Source of the DNA: Cotesia glomerata
Lineage: Eukaryota; Arthropoda; Insecta; Hymenoptera; Braconidae
Length of the DNA: 64,000 nucleotides
Direction of reading: 5' to 3'
NCBI RefSeq assembly: GCF_020080835.1
Contig: NC_058166.1
Span: 14,285,043 to 14,349,042, forward strand
Of the stretch, positions 53,497-64,000 are shown one piece after another. The translations under genes were made by a program, and so were the position numbers. Positions within the stretch are counted from its first letter, which is position 1. Each line of letters begins with the position of its first letter. The notes below the pieces were generated by a model. That model was not told the origin of the DNA and did no database searches. It saw only the letters and a list, made by a program, of their open reading frames with translations.

Positions 53497-55942
53497 TTAG
53501 GATTCAATCGGTGATTGGTAACTTAAGATCCATCTTATAGTGGAATACAGTAAACTTTTTGCCTGTGATATTTCTTCACAAGGATATATATCGTATCGTC
53601 CTATTAGATTGATTATTTTAAATATACACGACATTAGCTTCTTAATTTCTTCAGGAGATATAGTGTCATAGTCTTGAGAATTTTGTTTTAGAATTTGGAC
53701 AGCGCAGTCCAAGAAAAACGCTGAAATTTTTTTGGCGACTTTTTTCGGTAATTTATTCTGTTGAAAAAACAATTGATAGTTAATAATGAAAAGATTAAAT
53801 AGTTTGTCTTAAAAATAAAAAAAAAAAAAAATTCATTTACCTCAGCTGATGGTAAAACATGTCCCGGATTCCAATCGTTGATGCAAGCGTGACAATCGCA
53901 CCAATAGCTTCGACTAGCTTGTAATTCTTCTCTTCGCGCAGAAGTTGTCATGTCATGAAATTCTTGTCCGTAAGAAATAAACAACTGTTCCCCTTTTTTT
54001 ATAGTTTGCAGAGTTATGAATGCAGACATGTCAAGACACATAATAATACCCGTATTAGGGTCACAACTGTGATTGTACAACGACTCTAGAGGGTTTAACA
54101 GTCCACCACCATAAAGTACATCATTGTTAGTGTTTGGAGTATGAATCTAGAAATTAAACAGTTTAAAAATTTAGTTATATTTCGTATTAATTGAACAGTT
54201 ATAGAACTAAAAAAAAAAAATAAATGAATAAATAATAAGTATTCAAGAAGAGGTAAAAATAAATACCGCGCATATGTTAGTACTACTTAACGCAGTATGA
54301 TGGTAAAGTAATTTTCCAACAAAAACAGCATATTCATAATTTCGTAATTCCTCCATACTTTCCATTTTTTTCCCAAAAACATTGGTCGTCACAGCCATGA
54401 TGTACATGTATAGTGAAGCTTTGAGGGCACATTGAACTTTAAATTGTAAATTCATCGGCTTTCGACATAATGGGTAAACACTTGCGTATTTTTTGTCATC
54501 GTAAATACCATCAGTGAAACTTTTCATAATGAATGCTGCGGACAAAAAAATTTTAGAATAGGATAAGTTAAGACAAATTTATAAGTTCTCACCTTCTGTT
54601 GAATCGATCTTTTGAACACTTTCATACAACGCTTTTACTGTTCCGAATTCTTTGATAGCTTTTATGAATAATCTCAAGCTCATAAGAAATAAATCTTCAT
54701 AATCAGGAACTGAGGACAGAAAACCACTTAAAAAAGAACATTCTATGTCATGGTAATCTTTCAAGGCAACATTCCGACACTCTTCACTGCAATAAATAAC
54801 GTTTGAACATGTATTGCACGGAACAGATGACCAACAATGCTTTGAACAGTTCCAACAAAGTTTGAATCTGTATTCACTTGAAAGTACTAAGGCGTAAGCT
54901 CGTTTAACAGAAACTACTTCACCCGCCATCATGTCTCTAGTAGCTACGATATGACGTCCGAATTTTTCAGAATAGTTAATAGTAATAGCAGCTGAAGTAT
55001 CTTTGATTATTGAATTATCGTTCGATGGAGATGGCACAAATATCCGACCATCACGTTCTTTAACTGGTTTTTTATAATTCTTCGTTTTTAACTTATGAAG
55101 ATTGTCCAAAAGTTTATTTTTTTCCTTGTCACTCATCTTCGATGCCCATTGTCTAGCTTTATTCAAAGTCTCTTCAATGTCTGCTGTTGGGTCTAAAGCA
55201 AATAGATTTTTGGCTTTCCGAGCGAACAACAAAGCTTTCAAGTTATCTGGATAATTAGCTTTGAGAGCATGCTCTATATCCTTCAAAGATTCTTCGTACA
55301 TTGCCGCATTTGATAAGACTATTGAACGATTTGCGAAAGCATGAGCCAATAACTCCGATCCAGGCAATGCGAAGGCCATTGCAGAATTATAGACTTCGAC
55401 TGTTTTTTCTAATGACATTTTTGAAAAATCTTGTTTCGCTTTATCCAACATCGACTTAGCTTTTACTTCGCATTTAGGTTTTTTTTTAATGTCTCTTACA
55501 TTTGGCAATTCATTTTTTTTTTCAACATGCATTTTAAAGGCGGCTTTTACGAAATCTTCATCAGTTTTAGCATCGGAAAAATACTCAACTGTCACATAGT
55601 GGATCATCATATCTTGAAGTACAAGTAAAAACATAATTAATAAAACATTTTGCTTGATTAATTTAATTTATCATTTACAAATATCATATGTAATGAAAAT
55701 TAAATTAGCCGACAGCCGAAAATTTTCAGAATTTTTAGCATAGAATAAAATTTGACAAAAAAAAAAATAAAAAAAAAAGTTCATTTGTGAAAAATTTGAA
55801 TAACTGTAAGTGCAATTCCAAAAAATTATTTTTAGTTCTAATTTAATAAATGAAGCACAAATCTAAAAATTAAAAATGTCGGCTAACTTTCGTTTTATTA
55901 AAATTTAATATTAAAAATGAGATTACCTTCCAAGGATTCCAT
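53497..55942 (-). CDS. SMYD4: SMYD4-like TPR/SET/MYND protein, copy C, 623 aa
   Basis: Exons are 55927-55942 (MESLE plus one base), 54593-55612, 54267-54535, 53841-54146 and 53497-53757. Phases sum to 624 codons with the stop. The exon 2 donor is GTGAGA instead of GTAAGA. Hallmarks are complete: TPR-like helices, FGRHIVATRDMMAGEVV, MYND with all zinc ligands (the conserved AWKDYH reads ALKDYH), NHSCDPN, ISYG and WCDCHAC. The N-terminus differs from A and B (MMIHYVTVEYFSDAKTDEDF). Part of exon 2 (about 54775-55030) is essentially the same as copy A, while the surrounding parts are diverged. Exon 5's N-terminal two thirds and intron 4 are likewise nearly identical to A. No lesion seen. Confidence 0.9.
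55690..55885. mobile_element. TTAGCCGAC-family MITE in intron 1 of SMYD copy C
   Basis: Begins AATTAGCCGACAGCCGAAAA and ends ATGTCGGCTAACTTTCG, in the orthologous intron position of copies A and B. Confidence 0.7.
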
Positions 55943-57615
55943 TTTATAAAACCTCAACGGAAACACAAGTATGCAAATAATTTAGTCTCGAAATTAAAGT
56001 AAAATAATTTCACTGGTGAACTTTATCAATAAATTGTGACACACCTCATTTAATGCAGGTTACGTCTCGGAATCAAATGCGATTAGTGAAATACGACTTT
56101 TCTTATAGCATACAACTAAATATATTGATTAATTATGATGAAATTAAGTATTTAAAGACAATTCTTTTAAAGAGGATAAGATCAATAAATTAAAATAAAT
56201 TATTAATTGTTTTAATAAAAAAAAAACTTCTTTGCATGACTGACGACGCTTACATGGAACTTGAGATGAAAATAAAATGGTGGTGAAGGCTAAATCAAAA
56301 CAATGGTTGTGTCAGTTGGCTTTGTTGGCTTTACTGGTGTTTGAAGCTTAGTGGCGGCAAATTTATAAATAAGCAAATTTTTTGATTGCATAATTCTGTG
56401 ATTTAATTAAGTTAAATTAATATTTTTTGGGTAGATAAACTTCACTTTTAAAAATGTGGGATATATTGTATGATGCAAATTTATTTGTAACAATTTTTAA
56501 TAAAAATACATTTAAATCGTTATAAAATAAACTTGGAAATAATCAAAACCAATTAAATGTTTATAAAATTTTAACTACATTTTAACGATGATCCATAAAA
56601 ATTAAACATAATATTGAAGATGATTAATTAATTAGTAAATCTTACTCAATATTTTTATAAATATGTTATTTTTATTCTTATAATATTTATGTAGAAAATA
56701 TATGCATGTGAATAGATCCCGTAAATTGTTCGAATGCGTAGCCATAAAATCTGGTAAATGGAGAACGGCATTATATGTCACAATAAATTGGCTCAACTAA
56801 TTTGATTTGAAAAAGAAAGTTACTACATCAGATAAATAACCAAGAATAGAATATTCAAGTAAAAAAAAATGAAATGTAATTACCATTTTTAACCACTGAG
56901 TATAAAAACCGTGAAGTATAAACGACTTTGTCAGCGTTGTATACAAAAAAATTAGAAATATAGTCAAATGGTTCAGAAAAATTGTACTCATAAGCAAATT
57001 TACGTAATCTTGGACCGGATTGGCAATTTCAAATTCCGTGAAAGTATTGCAGACATATATCTCTAAGTTTTTCTAATTTAAGTTCGTTAGCAGCTTCAGA
57101 TAAATTTTCAGCGTTATCATTAAAGTCGTAAACTTGATCAGTATAAATAAACAAAAAGATGATCATATAATCTTAATATAGCATTTTTTTCGGTATGAAT
57201 TATAAATGCAAAAGTGATTATTAGAATTTTAATTTCAATTTTATTCCCCAATATTTTGCTGTACATTGAAACAGTCAAGCTTATGATGCTAATAACATGC
57301 AAGTATATAAGTAAGAATCCATTAAGCTTGTAAAATTAAGATTATTAGTAGTGTAAAATATTTTGTAAGTTATAATTAACAGATTAAGGTTTATAAAAGA
57401 AGCTATATTTGCTTGAGTAATTAAAAATATCTAGTAATAATAATAATAACTATATCCATTAGTTATGTAAAGAACAAATTAACTGTAAAATGATGAAAAT
57501 GCATTGGAGTAATAAACTCTTCTGAACTTAGTAGTGTCACAATAATATTTAAACTATCATATTTAATGTCATTAAAAATGACTTATAGTATTAAAAAAAA
57601 GATTTTTACGAATTA
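55943..57615. other. Intergenic between SMYD copies C and D
   Basis: 55943-56680 is the 5' flank shared with copies A and B and has no insertion at the ACTGGTG site. 56880-57190 is a BTB relic. The rest is the AT-rich 3' flank of copy D. Confidence 0.65.
56880..57190 (-). pseudogene. MATH-BTB 3'-end relic r5
   Basis: Decayed coding remains matching relics r2-r4 in order: sequence equivalent to the end of BACK, then SGPRLRKFAYE, then LRDICLQYFHGI and the NDNAENLSEAANELKLEK block, with frame breaks. Confidence 0.6.
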
Positions 57616-59640
57616 ATCGGTGATTGATAACTCGTGATCCATTTGATAATGTAATACAGTAAAGCTTTTCCCTGTGATATTTCTTCACAAGGATATATAT
57701 CGTATCGTCCTATTAGATTGATCATTTTAAATATTTGTGACATTAGCTTTTCAATTTCTTCAGGAGATATAGTTTTATAGTCATGAAAATTTTGTTCTTG
57801 AATTTGGACAGCGCACTCTCAGACAAGCACTGACATTTTTGTTGCGATTTTTTTCGGTAATTTATTCTGTTGAAAAAGCAATTGATAATTAATAAAGAAA
57901 TAGAACAATTAATTTGTCTTCAAAATTTCAAAATAAAAAAAAAAGTTCATTAACCTTAGCTGATGGTAAAACATCTTCCGGATTCCAATTGTTGATGCAA
58001 GCCTGACAATCGCGCCAATAGTTTCGAATTTTTTGTATTTTTTCTGTTCGCTCCGGAGTTGGCATCTCATGAAATTCTTGTCCGTAAGAAATAAACAACT
58101 ATTCACCTTTTTTTATAGTTTGCAGAGTTATGAATATAGAAATATCAAGACACACAATAGTACCCGTATTAGGGTCACAACTGTGATTGTACAACGACTC
58201 TAGCGGGTTTAACAGTCCACCACAGTGAAGTATATCATCGTTAGTGTTTACAGTATGAATCTAGAAATTAAACAGTTTAAAAATTTAGTTATATTTAGTT
58301 TAATTGAACTATTAAAAGACCATTTAAAAAAAAATAAATTGAAATAAATAATAAGGTAAAAATAAATACCGCGCTCATGTTAGTACTACTCAACACAGTA
58401 TGATGGTAAAGTAATTTTCCAACAAAAACAGCATATTCATAATTTCGTAATTCCTCCATATTCTCCATTTTTTTTCCCAAAAACATTGGTTGTCACAGCC
58501 ATGATGTACATGTATGGTGAAGCTTTGAGGGCACATTGAACTTTAAATCGCAAAGTCATCAGCTTCCGACATAATGGGTAAACACTTGCATATTTCTTGT
58601 CATCGTAAATACCGTCAGTGAAACTTTTCATAATTAAATCTGCAGACAAAAAAATTTTAAAGTAGGAGAAGTCAAGATAAATTTCTAATTTCTTACCTTC
58701 TGTCGAATCGATCTTTTGAAAGCTTTCATACAAAGCTTTTACTGATCCGAATTCTTTGATAGCTTTAATAAATAATCTCAAGCTCATAAAAAATATATCT
58801 TCATAATCATGAACTGAGGGCAGTAAACCGTGTAAAATAGAACATTCTATCTCATGGTAATCTTTCCTAGCAACATTTCGACATTCTTCACTGCAATAAA
58901 TAGTGTTCGAACATGTTGAACATTTGAACGTTTGAACATTCGCAGGGAATAGATGACCAGCAACGTTTAGAACAGTTCCAACATAGTTTGAACCTGTATT
59001 TACATGAAAGTACTAACGCGTAAGCTCGTTTAACAGAAACTACTTCACCCGCTATCATGTCCCTAGTAGCTACGATATGACGTCCGAATTTTTCAGAATA
59101 ATTAATAGCAATAGCAGCTGAAGTATCTTTAATTATTGGATTATCATTCGGAGCAGATGGCACAAATATTCGATTATCACATTCTTTAATTAGTTTTTTA
59201 TATGTCTTTGTTTTAATCTTCTCAAGATTGTTTAAAAGCTTACTTTTTTCCTTGTCGTTCATTTTCAATGCCCACTGTCTAGCTTTATTCAAAGCGTCTT
59301 CAATATCTGCTGTTGGGTCTAAAGCAAATAGATTTTTGGCTTTCCGAGCGAACAGCAAAGCTTTCAAGTTATCTGGATAATTAGCTTTTAGAGCATGCTC
59401 TATATCCTTTAAAGATTCTTCATACATTGCAGCATTTGATAAGACTATTAAACGATTTGCGAAGGCATGGACCAATATAGCTCTGATTCAGGCAATGCGA
59501 GGGCCATTGCAGATTTATAGACTTTGACTGTTTTTTCTAATGACATTATTGAAAAATCTTGTTTCGCTTTATTCAACATCCACTTAGCTTTTACTTCGCA
59601 TTTAGGTTTTTTTTCATGTCTTATGAGTATTAACAACGTT
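57616..59640 (-). pseudogene. SMYD4-like copy D, multiply broken
   Basis: Homologous to copy C but non-functional. Exon 5 has an in-frame TGA (about 57815-57820, VLV-stop-ECAVQ). Exon 4 has a TAG just before LFISYG, and the first post-SET Cys is Arg (WRDCQAC). In exon 3 an A-run has gained one base near 58470, shifting the frame. In exon 2 the MYND finger is disrupted near 58900-58950 by a ~22-nt insertion made of repeats of ATGTTCAAACG. A further shift lies near 59475 (ESELYWSMP). Exon 1 and the 5' end are gone: the frame runs straight into a BTB relic at about 59620. Parts remain open (for example 59475-58888), which indicates fairly recent loss. Confidence 0.9.
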
Positions 59641-59890
59641 GTTAGTGTTGGATACAATAAAATTGGAAGTGTAGTCCAATAGTTACAGAAGATTATAATC
59701 ATAAGCAAATTCAAGTAATCTTGGAACTGATTGGCAAGTTAGAATTTTGTGAAAGGATTGCAGACTCATTTCTTAAAGTTTTAATAATTAAAGTTTGTTA
59801 GCAGCTTTAAATAAATTTTCAGTGCTATCATCCAAGTCGTAATCCTGATCAGTATAAATAAACTAAAGGATGATCATCTGATGTGAATAT
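59640..59890 (-). pseudogene. MATH-BTB 3'-end relic r6, fused to SMYD copy D
   Basis: Decayed remains of the NCQSVPRLLEFAYDYNLL, LRNESAILSQNSN-like and DDSTENLFKAANKL region, directly abutting the truncated 5' end of copy D. The deletion therefore removed both the D promoter side and part of the relic. Confidence 0.6.
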
Positions 59891-60339
59891 CGCATTTTTT
59901 TCGGCATGAATTTTTGATGTAAAAGTGATTATTAAATTTTTTATTTCAATTTTATTTCTCAATTTTTTTGTTTTACATTGAAACAGTAAAGCTCATGATG
60001 CTAATAACATGCAATTATATGAGTAAGAATCCATCAAAGCTGTGTAAATATAATAATTAATATTAAAGTGAAGTACAATTTGCAAGTTTTAATAAACATA
60101 TTAAGGTTTATAAAGGAAGCTAGATAAGTACGCTTCAGTAATGATAAAATATCTACTAGTAATAATAATAACTGTATCTATTAGTTATGTAAAGAACGAA
60201 TCAACGGTAAAATAATAAAAATGCATCTGAGTCATAAACTCTCCTTAACGTAGTAGTTTCACAAAAATACATCAACTGTCATATTTAATGTCATTTGAAA
60301 TGACTCTTAATATTAAAAAACGGATTTTTACGAATCAAT
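59891..60339. other. AT-rich 3' flank of SMYD copy E
   Basis: Corresponds to the flank seen beyond exon 5 in all copies (AAACAGTAAAGCTCATGATG, AAACATATTAAGG, GCATCTGAGTAATAAACTC). No gene. Confidence 0.7.
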
Positions 60340-62343
60340 CGGTGATTGGTAACGCGCTATCCATTTGATGGAGCCATACAGAAAACTTCTTCCCAGTGAT
60401 ATTTCTTCACAAGGATATATATCGTAACGTTGATGCAAGCCTGACAATCGCACCAATAGCTTCGCTGATCTTGTAATTCTTTTCTCCTCTCCGAAGTTGG
60501 CATGTGATGAAATTCTTGTCCGTAAAAAATAAACAACTGTTCATCTTTTTTTATAGGTTGCAGAGTTATGAATATAGACATATCAAGACACACAAAGTAA
60601 CTCATATTAGGGTCACAACGGTGATTGTACGGTGATTGTACAACGACTCTAGCGGGTTTAACAGTCCACTACAGTGAAGTAGATCATCGTTAGTATTTGG
60701 AGTATGAATCTAGAAATTAAACAGTTTGAAAATTTAGTTATATTTAGTTTAATTGAACAGTTAAAGAACTAAAAAAAATGAATAAATAAATAATAAGCAG
60801 TCAATAAAAGGTAAAAATAAATACCGTGCATAAGTTAGTACTACTCAACACAGTATGATGGTAAAGTAATTTTCCAATAAAAACAGCATATTCATAATTT
60901 CGTAATTCCTCCATATTCTCCATTTTTTTCCCAAAAACATTGGTTGTCACAGCCATGATGTAAATGTATTATGAAGCCTTGAGGGCACATTGAACTTTAA
61001 ATCGCAAAGTCATCAGCCTCCGACATAATGGGTAAACACTTGCGTATTTCTTGTCATCGTAAATACCCTCAGTGAAACTTTCCATAATTAAATCTGCCGA
61101 AAAAAAAATTTTAGAGTAGGATTAGTCAAGACAAATTTATAAGTTCTTACCTTCTGTTGAATCGATCTTTTGGAAGCTTTCATACAAAGCTTTTACTGTT
61201 CCGAATTTTTTGATAGCTTTAATAAATAATTTCAAGCTCATAAGAAATATATCCTCATAATCATGAACTAAGGAAAGTAAACCATGTAAAATAGAACATT
61301 CTATCTCATGGTAATCTTTCCAAGCAACATTTCGACACTCTTCACTGCAATAAATAACGTTTGAACATGTATTGCAGGGAACAGATGACCAGCAATGCTT
61401 AGAACAGTTCCAACATAGTTTGAACCTGTATTTACATGAAAGTACTAACGCGTAAGCTCGTTTAACAGAAACTACTTCACCCGCCATCATGTCCCTAGTA
61501 GCTACGATATGACGTCCGAATTTTTCAGAATAGTTAATAGCAATAGCAGCTGAAGTTTAATTATTGGATTATCATTCGGAGCAGGTGGCAAAAGCTTACT
61601 TTTTTCCTCGTCGTTCATCTTTATTGCCCATTGTCTGGCTTCATTCAAAGTGTCTTCAACCTCTGCTGTTAGGTCTAAAGCAAATAAATTTTTGGCTTTT
61701 CAAGCGAACAACGAAGCCTTCATGTTGTCTGGATAATTAGCTTTTAAAGCATGCTCTATATCCTTTAAAGATTCTTTATACATTGCCGCATTTGATAAGA
61801 CTACTGAACGATTTGCGAAAGCATGGGCCAATAACTCTGATCTAGGGAGTGCGAGGGCCATTGCAGAGTTATAGACTTCGACTGTTTTTTCTAATGAAAT
61901 TCTTGAAAAATCTTGTTTCGCTTTATCTAACATCCACTTAGCTTTTACTTCGCACTTAGGTTTTTTTTTAATTTCTCTTAAATTTGGCAATTCATCTTTT
62001 TTTTCAACATACAATTTCTCCATTATATCTTGAATAGCAAATAAAAATATAATTAATAAAACATATTACTTGATTAAATTAATTTATCATTTACAAATAT
62101 CATATGTAATGAAAATTAAGATAGCCGGTTTCTAAAAATTTTAAGAACTTTTTGTATCGAAAAAAATATTACAAAAAAATTTATTTGTAAAAAATTCAAA
62201 AAACTGTAAGCGCAATTCAAAAAAAATATCTTTGAGTTATAATTTAATAAATGAAGCACAAATTCAAAAATGAAAAACGTCGGCTAACTTTAGTATTATT
62301 TAAATCTAGTTTTAAAAATGAGATTACCTTCCAAGAGTTTCAT
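60340..62343 (-). pseudogene. SMYD4-like copy E, multiply broken
   Basis: A deletion joins exon 4 after WCDCQACIN (about 60430) to the last third of exon 5, removing intron 4 and the start of exon 5 and shifting the frame. In exon 4 an 11-bp duplication at about 60621-60642 destroys the NHSCDPN motif. Exon 3 has a TAA in place of a Leu codon (about 60972). In exon 2 a 4-nt loss occurs before the SAAIAINYSEK block (about 61553), a deletion of roughly 100 bp follows, and a TGA lies near 61700. Exon 2 also lacks the first ~25 residues. Exon 1 (ATG at 62343, MKLLE) and the intron 1 MITE remain. Confidence 0.9.
62108..62290. mobile_element. TTAGCCGAC-family MITE in intron 1 of SMYD copy E
   Basis: Left end diverged (AAGATAGCCGGTTTCTAAAA), right end ACGTCGGCTAACTTTAG. 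Orthologous position to copies A, B and C. Confidence 0.65.
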
Positions 62344-63069
62344 TTTGTAAAACCTCAATAGAAAGACAAATTTGTGAATAATTTATTCTCGAAATTAAAG
62401 TAAAATAATTTTACTGGTGAACGTTAGCAATAAATTGTGACATCTCATAAGCAAATTTACGTAATCTTGGAGCAGATTGGTAAGTTAGAATTTCGTGAAG
62501 GGATATCAGACATATACCTCTAAGTTTCTCTAATTTAAGTTCGTTAATAGCTTTAGATGAATTTTTTGCGTTAACATTCAAGTCGAAAAATTGATCAGTA
62601 TAAATGAACTGAAGGATGGTCAAATAATCTGAATATAGCATTTTTTTCGGTATGAGTTATAAATACAAAAGTGATTATTAAAATTGTTATTTCAATTTTA
62701 TTTCTCAATTTTTTTTTGATTTACATTGAAACAGTAAAGCTTATGATGCTAATAACATGCAAGTATATGAGTAAGAATTCATCAAGCTTGTATAATTATG
62801 ATTATTAATAGTAAAAAATATTTTGCAAGTTATGATAAACACATTAAGGTATATAAAGAAAGCTAGATAATCACGCCCAAGTAATAAAAAATATCTAGCA
62901 GTCATAATAATAACTGAATCCATTGGTTATATAAAAAACCAATCAACTGTAAAATAATGAAAATGCATCTGAGTAATAAACTCTTCTTAACTTAGTAGTT
63001 TCACAAAAATACTTAAACTATCATTTTTGATGTCATTTAAAATGACTCTTAACATTAAAAAACAGAATT
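62344..63069. other. Intergenic between SMYD copies E and F
   Basis: A deletion joins the copy E 5' flank (ending near 62440) directly to a BTB relic (62440-62650). The rest is the AT-rich 3' flank of copy F. An open frame at 62741-62923 has no protein-like character. Confidence 0.65.
62430..62650 (-). pseudogene. MATH-BTB 3'-end relic r7
   Basis: A short open frame (62641-62411) still reads FIYTDQFFDLNVNAKNSSKA, then KLEKLRGICLISLHEILTYQ and SAPRLRKFAYE, the end of BTB plus the start of BACK. Upstream parts are missing. Confidence 0.7.
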
Positions 63070-64000
63070 TTACGGATGAATCGGTGATTGGTAACTCAAT
63101 ATCCATTTTATAATGCAATACAGTAAATTTTTTGCCTGTGATATTTCTTCACAAGGATATATATCGTATCGTCCTATTAGATTAATTGTTTTAAATATAC
63201 GCGACATTAGCTTATTAATTTCTTCAGGAGATACAGTGTCATAGTCATGCAAATTTTTTTTTTGAATTTGGACAACGCACTCCGAGAAAAACATTGATAT
63301 TTTTATTGCGATTTTTTCCGGTAATTTATTCTGTTGAAAAAACAATTGATAGTTAATAAAGAAAAGATTAAATAATTTGTCATAAAAACAAAAAAAAAAA
63401 AAAATTTATTTACCTTAGCTGATGGTAAAACATGTCCCGGATTCCAATTGTTGATGCAAGCCTGACAATCGCACCAATAGCTTCGAATTTTTTGTAATTC
63501 TCCTCTTCGCTCTGAAGTTGGCATGTCATGAAATTCTTGTCCGTAAGAAATGAACAACTGTTCACCTTTTTTTATAGTTTGCAGAGTTATGAATGCAGAC
63601 ATATCGAGACACACAATAGCATCCGTATTAGGGTCACGACTGTGATTGTACAACGACTCTAGCGGGTTTAACACTCCACCACAGGTACGCAGTACATCGT
63701 CAGTACTTCGAGCATGAATCTAAGAATTAAGCAGTTTAAAAATTTAATTTTATTTCAGTTTAAATGAACAGTTGAAGAACTATTAAGAAAAAATAAATTG
63801 ACATTAATAATATGCTTATTATTATTGCTACTAGTAGTTAAGAAAAGGTAAGAATAAATACCGCGCTCATGTTAGTACTACTCAACACAGTATGATGGTA
63901 AAGTAATTTTCCAACAAAAACAGCATATTCATAATTTCGTAATTCCTCCATACTTTCCATTTTTTTCCCAAAAACATTGGTCGTCACAGCCATGATGTAC
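63070..64000 (-). CDS. SMYD4: SMYD4-like copy F, 3' part only (runs off right edge)
   Basis: Exon 5 is 63070-63330, exon 4 is 63414-63719, and exon 3 extends from 63862 past the window end. Junctions and phases match copies A-C, and no stop or frameshift is seen in the visible 235 codons. Exon 4 keeps ISYG and WCDCQAC, but the SET motif NHSCDPN reads NHSRDPN. The Cys of that motif is normally conserved and helps bind zinc with the post-SET cysteines. Whether the gene is intact cannot be judged, because exons 1 and 2 lie outside the window. Confidence 0.85.

Noticed and set aside
62741..62923. 60-codon minus-strand open frame
   Set aside because: It corresponds to the non-coding 3' flank common to all SMYD units, where the other copies have stops.

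Overview
The window is AT-rich nuclear DNA (roughly three quarters A+T by eye) from an insect. The genes have short exons with GT-AG introns, an HSPB8/CG14207-type small heat shock gene, an E2F7/8 gene (a family absent from Drosophila but kept in other insects), MATH-BTB genes and SMYD4-like genes. Gene content and style suggest a hymenopteran, most likely a parasitoid wasp; the species call is inference. Every recognisable host gene is on the minus strand, so genes read from high to low coordinates.

Layout. 1-2690 is a decayed Helitron whose Rep/HUH region is visible and whose helicase lies beyond the left edge. 2740-3215 and 17548-18172 are two copies, in opposite orientation, of one AT-rich repeat. 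3866-16455 is a complete HSPB8-like gene: three constant exons plus a frame-compatible 120-nt candidate cassette exon, with large introns full of MITE-like elements. 19420-23810 is a complete five-exon E2F7/8 gene encoding 684 residues with two DNA-binding domains. 26227-38509 is a cluster of MATH-BTB genes: three intact single-exon genes and one pseudogene, interspersed with hairpin elements and a 3-kb transposon with ~630-bp inverted termini. 41009-64000 is a tandem array of SMYD4-like genes with an ancestral repeat unit of about 4.1-4.2 kb. Copies A, B and C are intact (627, 629 and 623 residues). A remnant lies between B and C. Copies D and E are pseudogenes. Copy F runs off the right edge. 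Each unit also carries a decayed MATH-BTB 3' fragment, so SMYD and BTB sequence were duplicated together.

How the parts work together. HSPB8 is a chaperone and E2F7/8 a cell-cycle repressor; they are unrelated neighbours. MATH-BTB proteins are typically CUL3 ubiquitin-ligase adaptors, and SMYD4-like proteins combine TPR, split SET and MYND regions. Both families expand side by side here. The SMYD copies show patchwork identity that indicates gene conversion. Paralogous flanks act as natural empty sites, which let three mobile-element insertions be placed and, for two, an 8-bp target duplication be read directly. No CRISPR array, operon, rRNA or intact tRNA gene was found. Exon junctions were fixed by hand from GT-AG sites and reading-frame phase; no alignment or database search was run.
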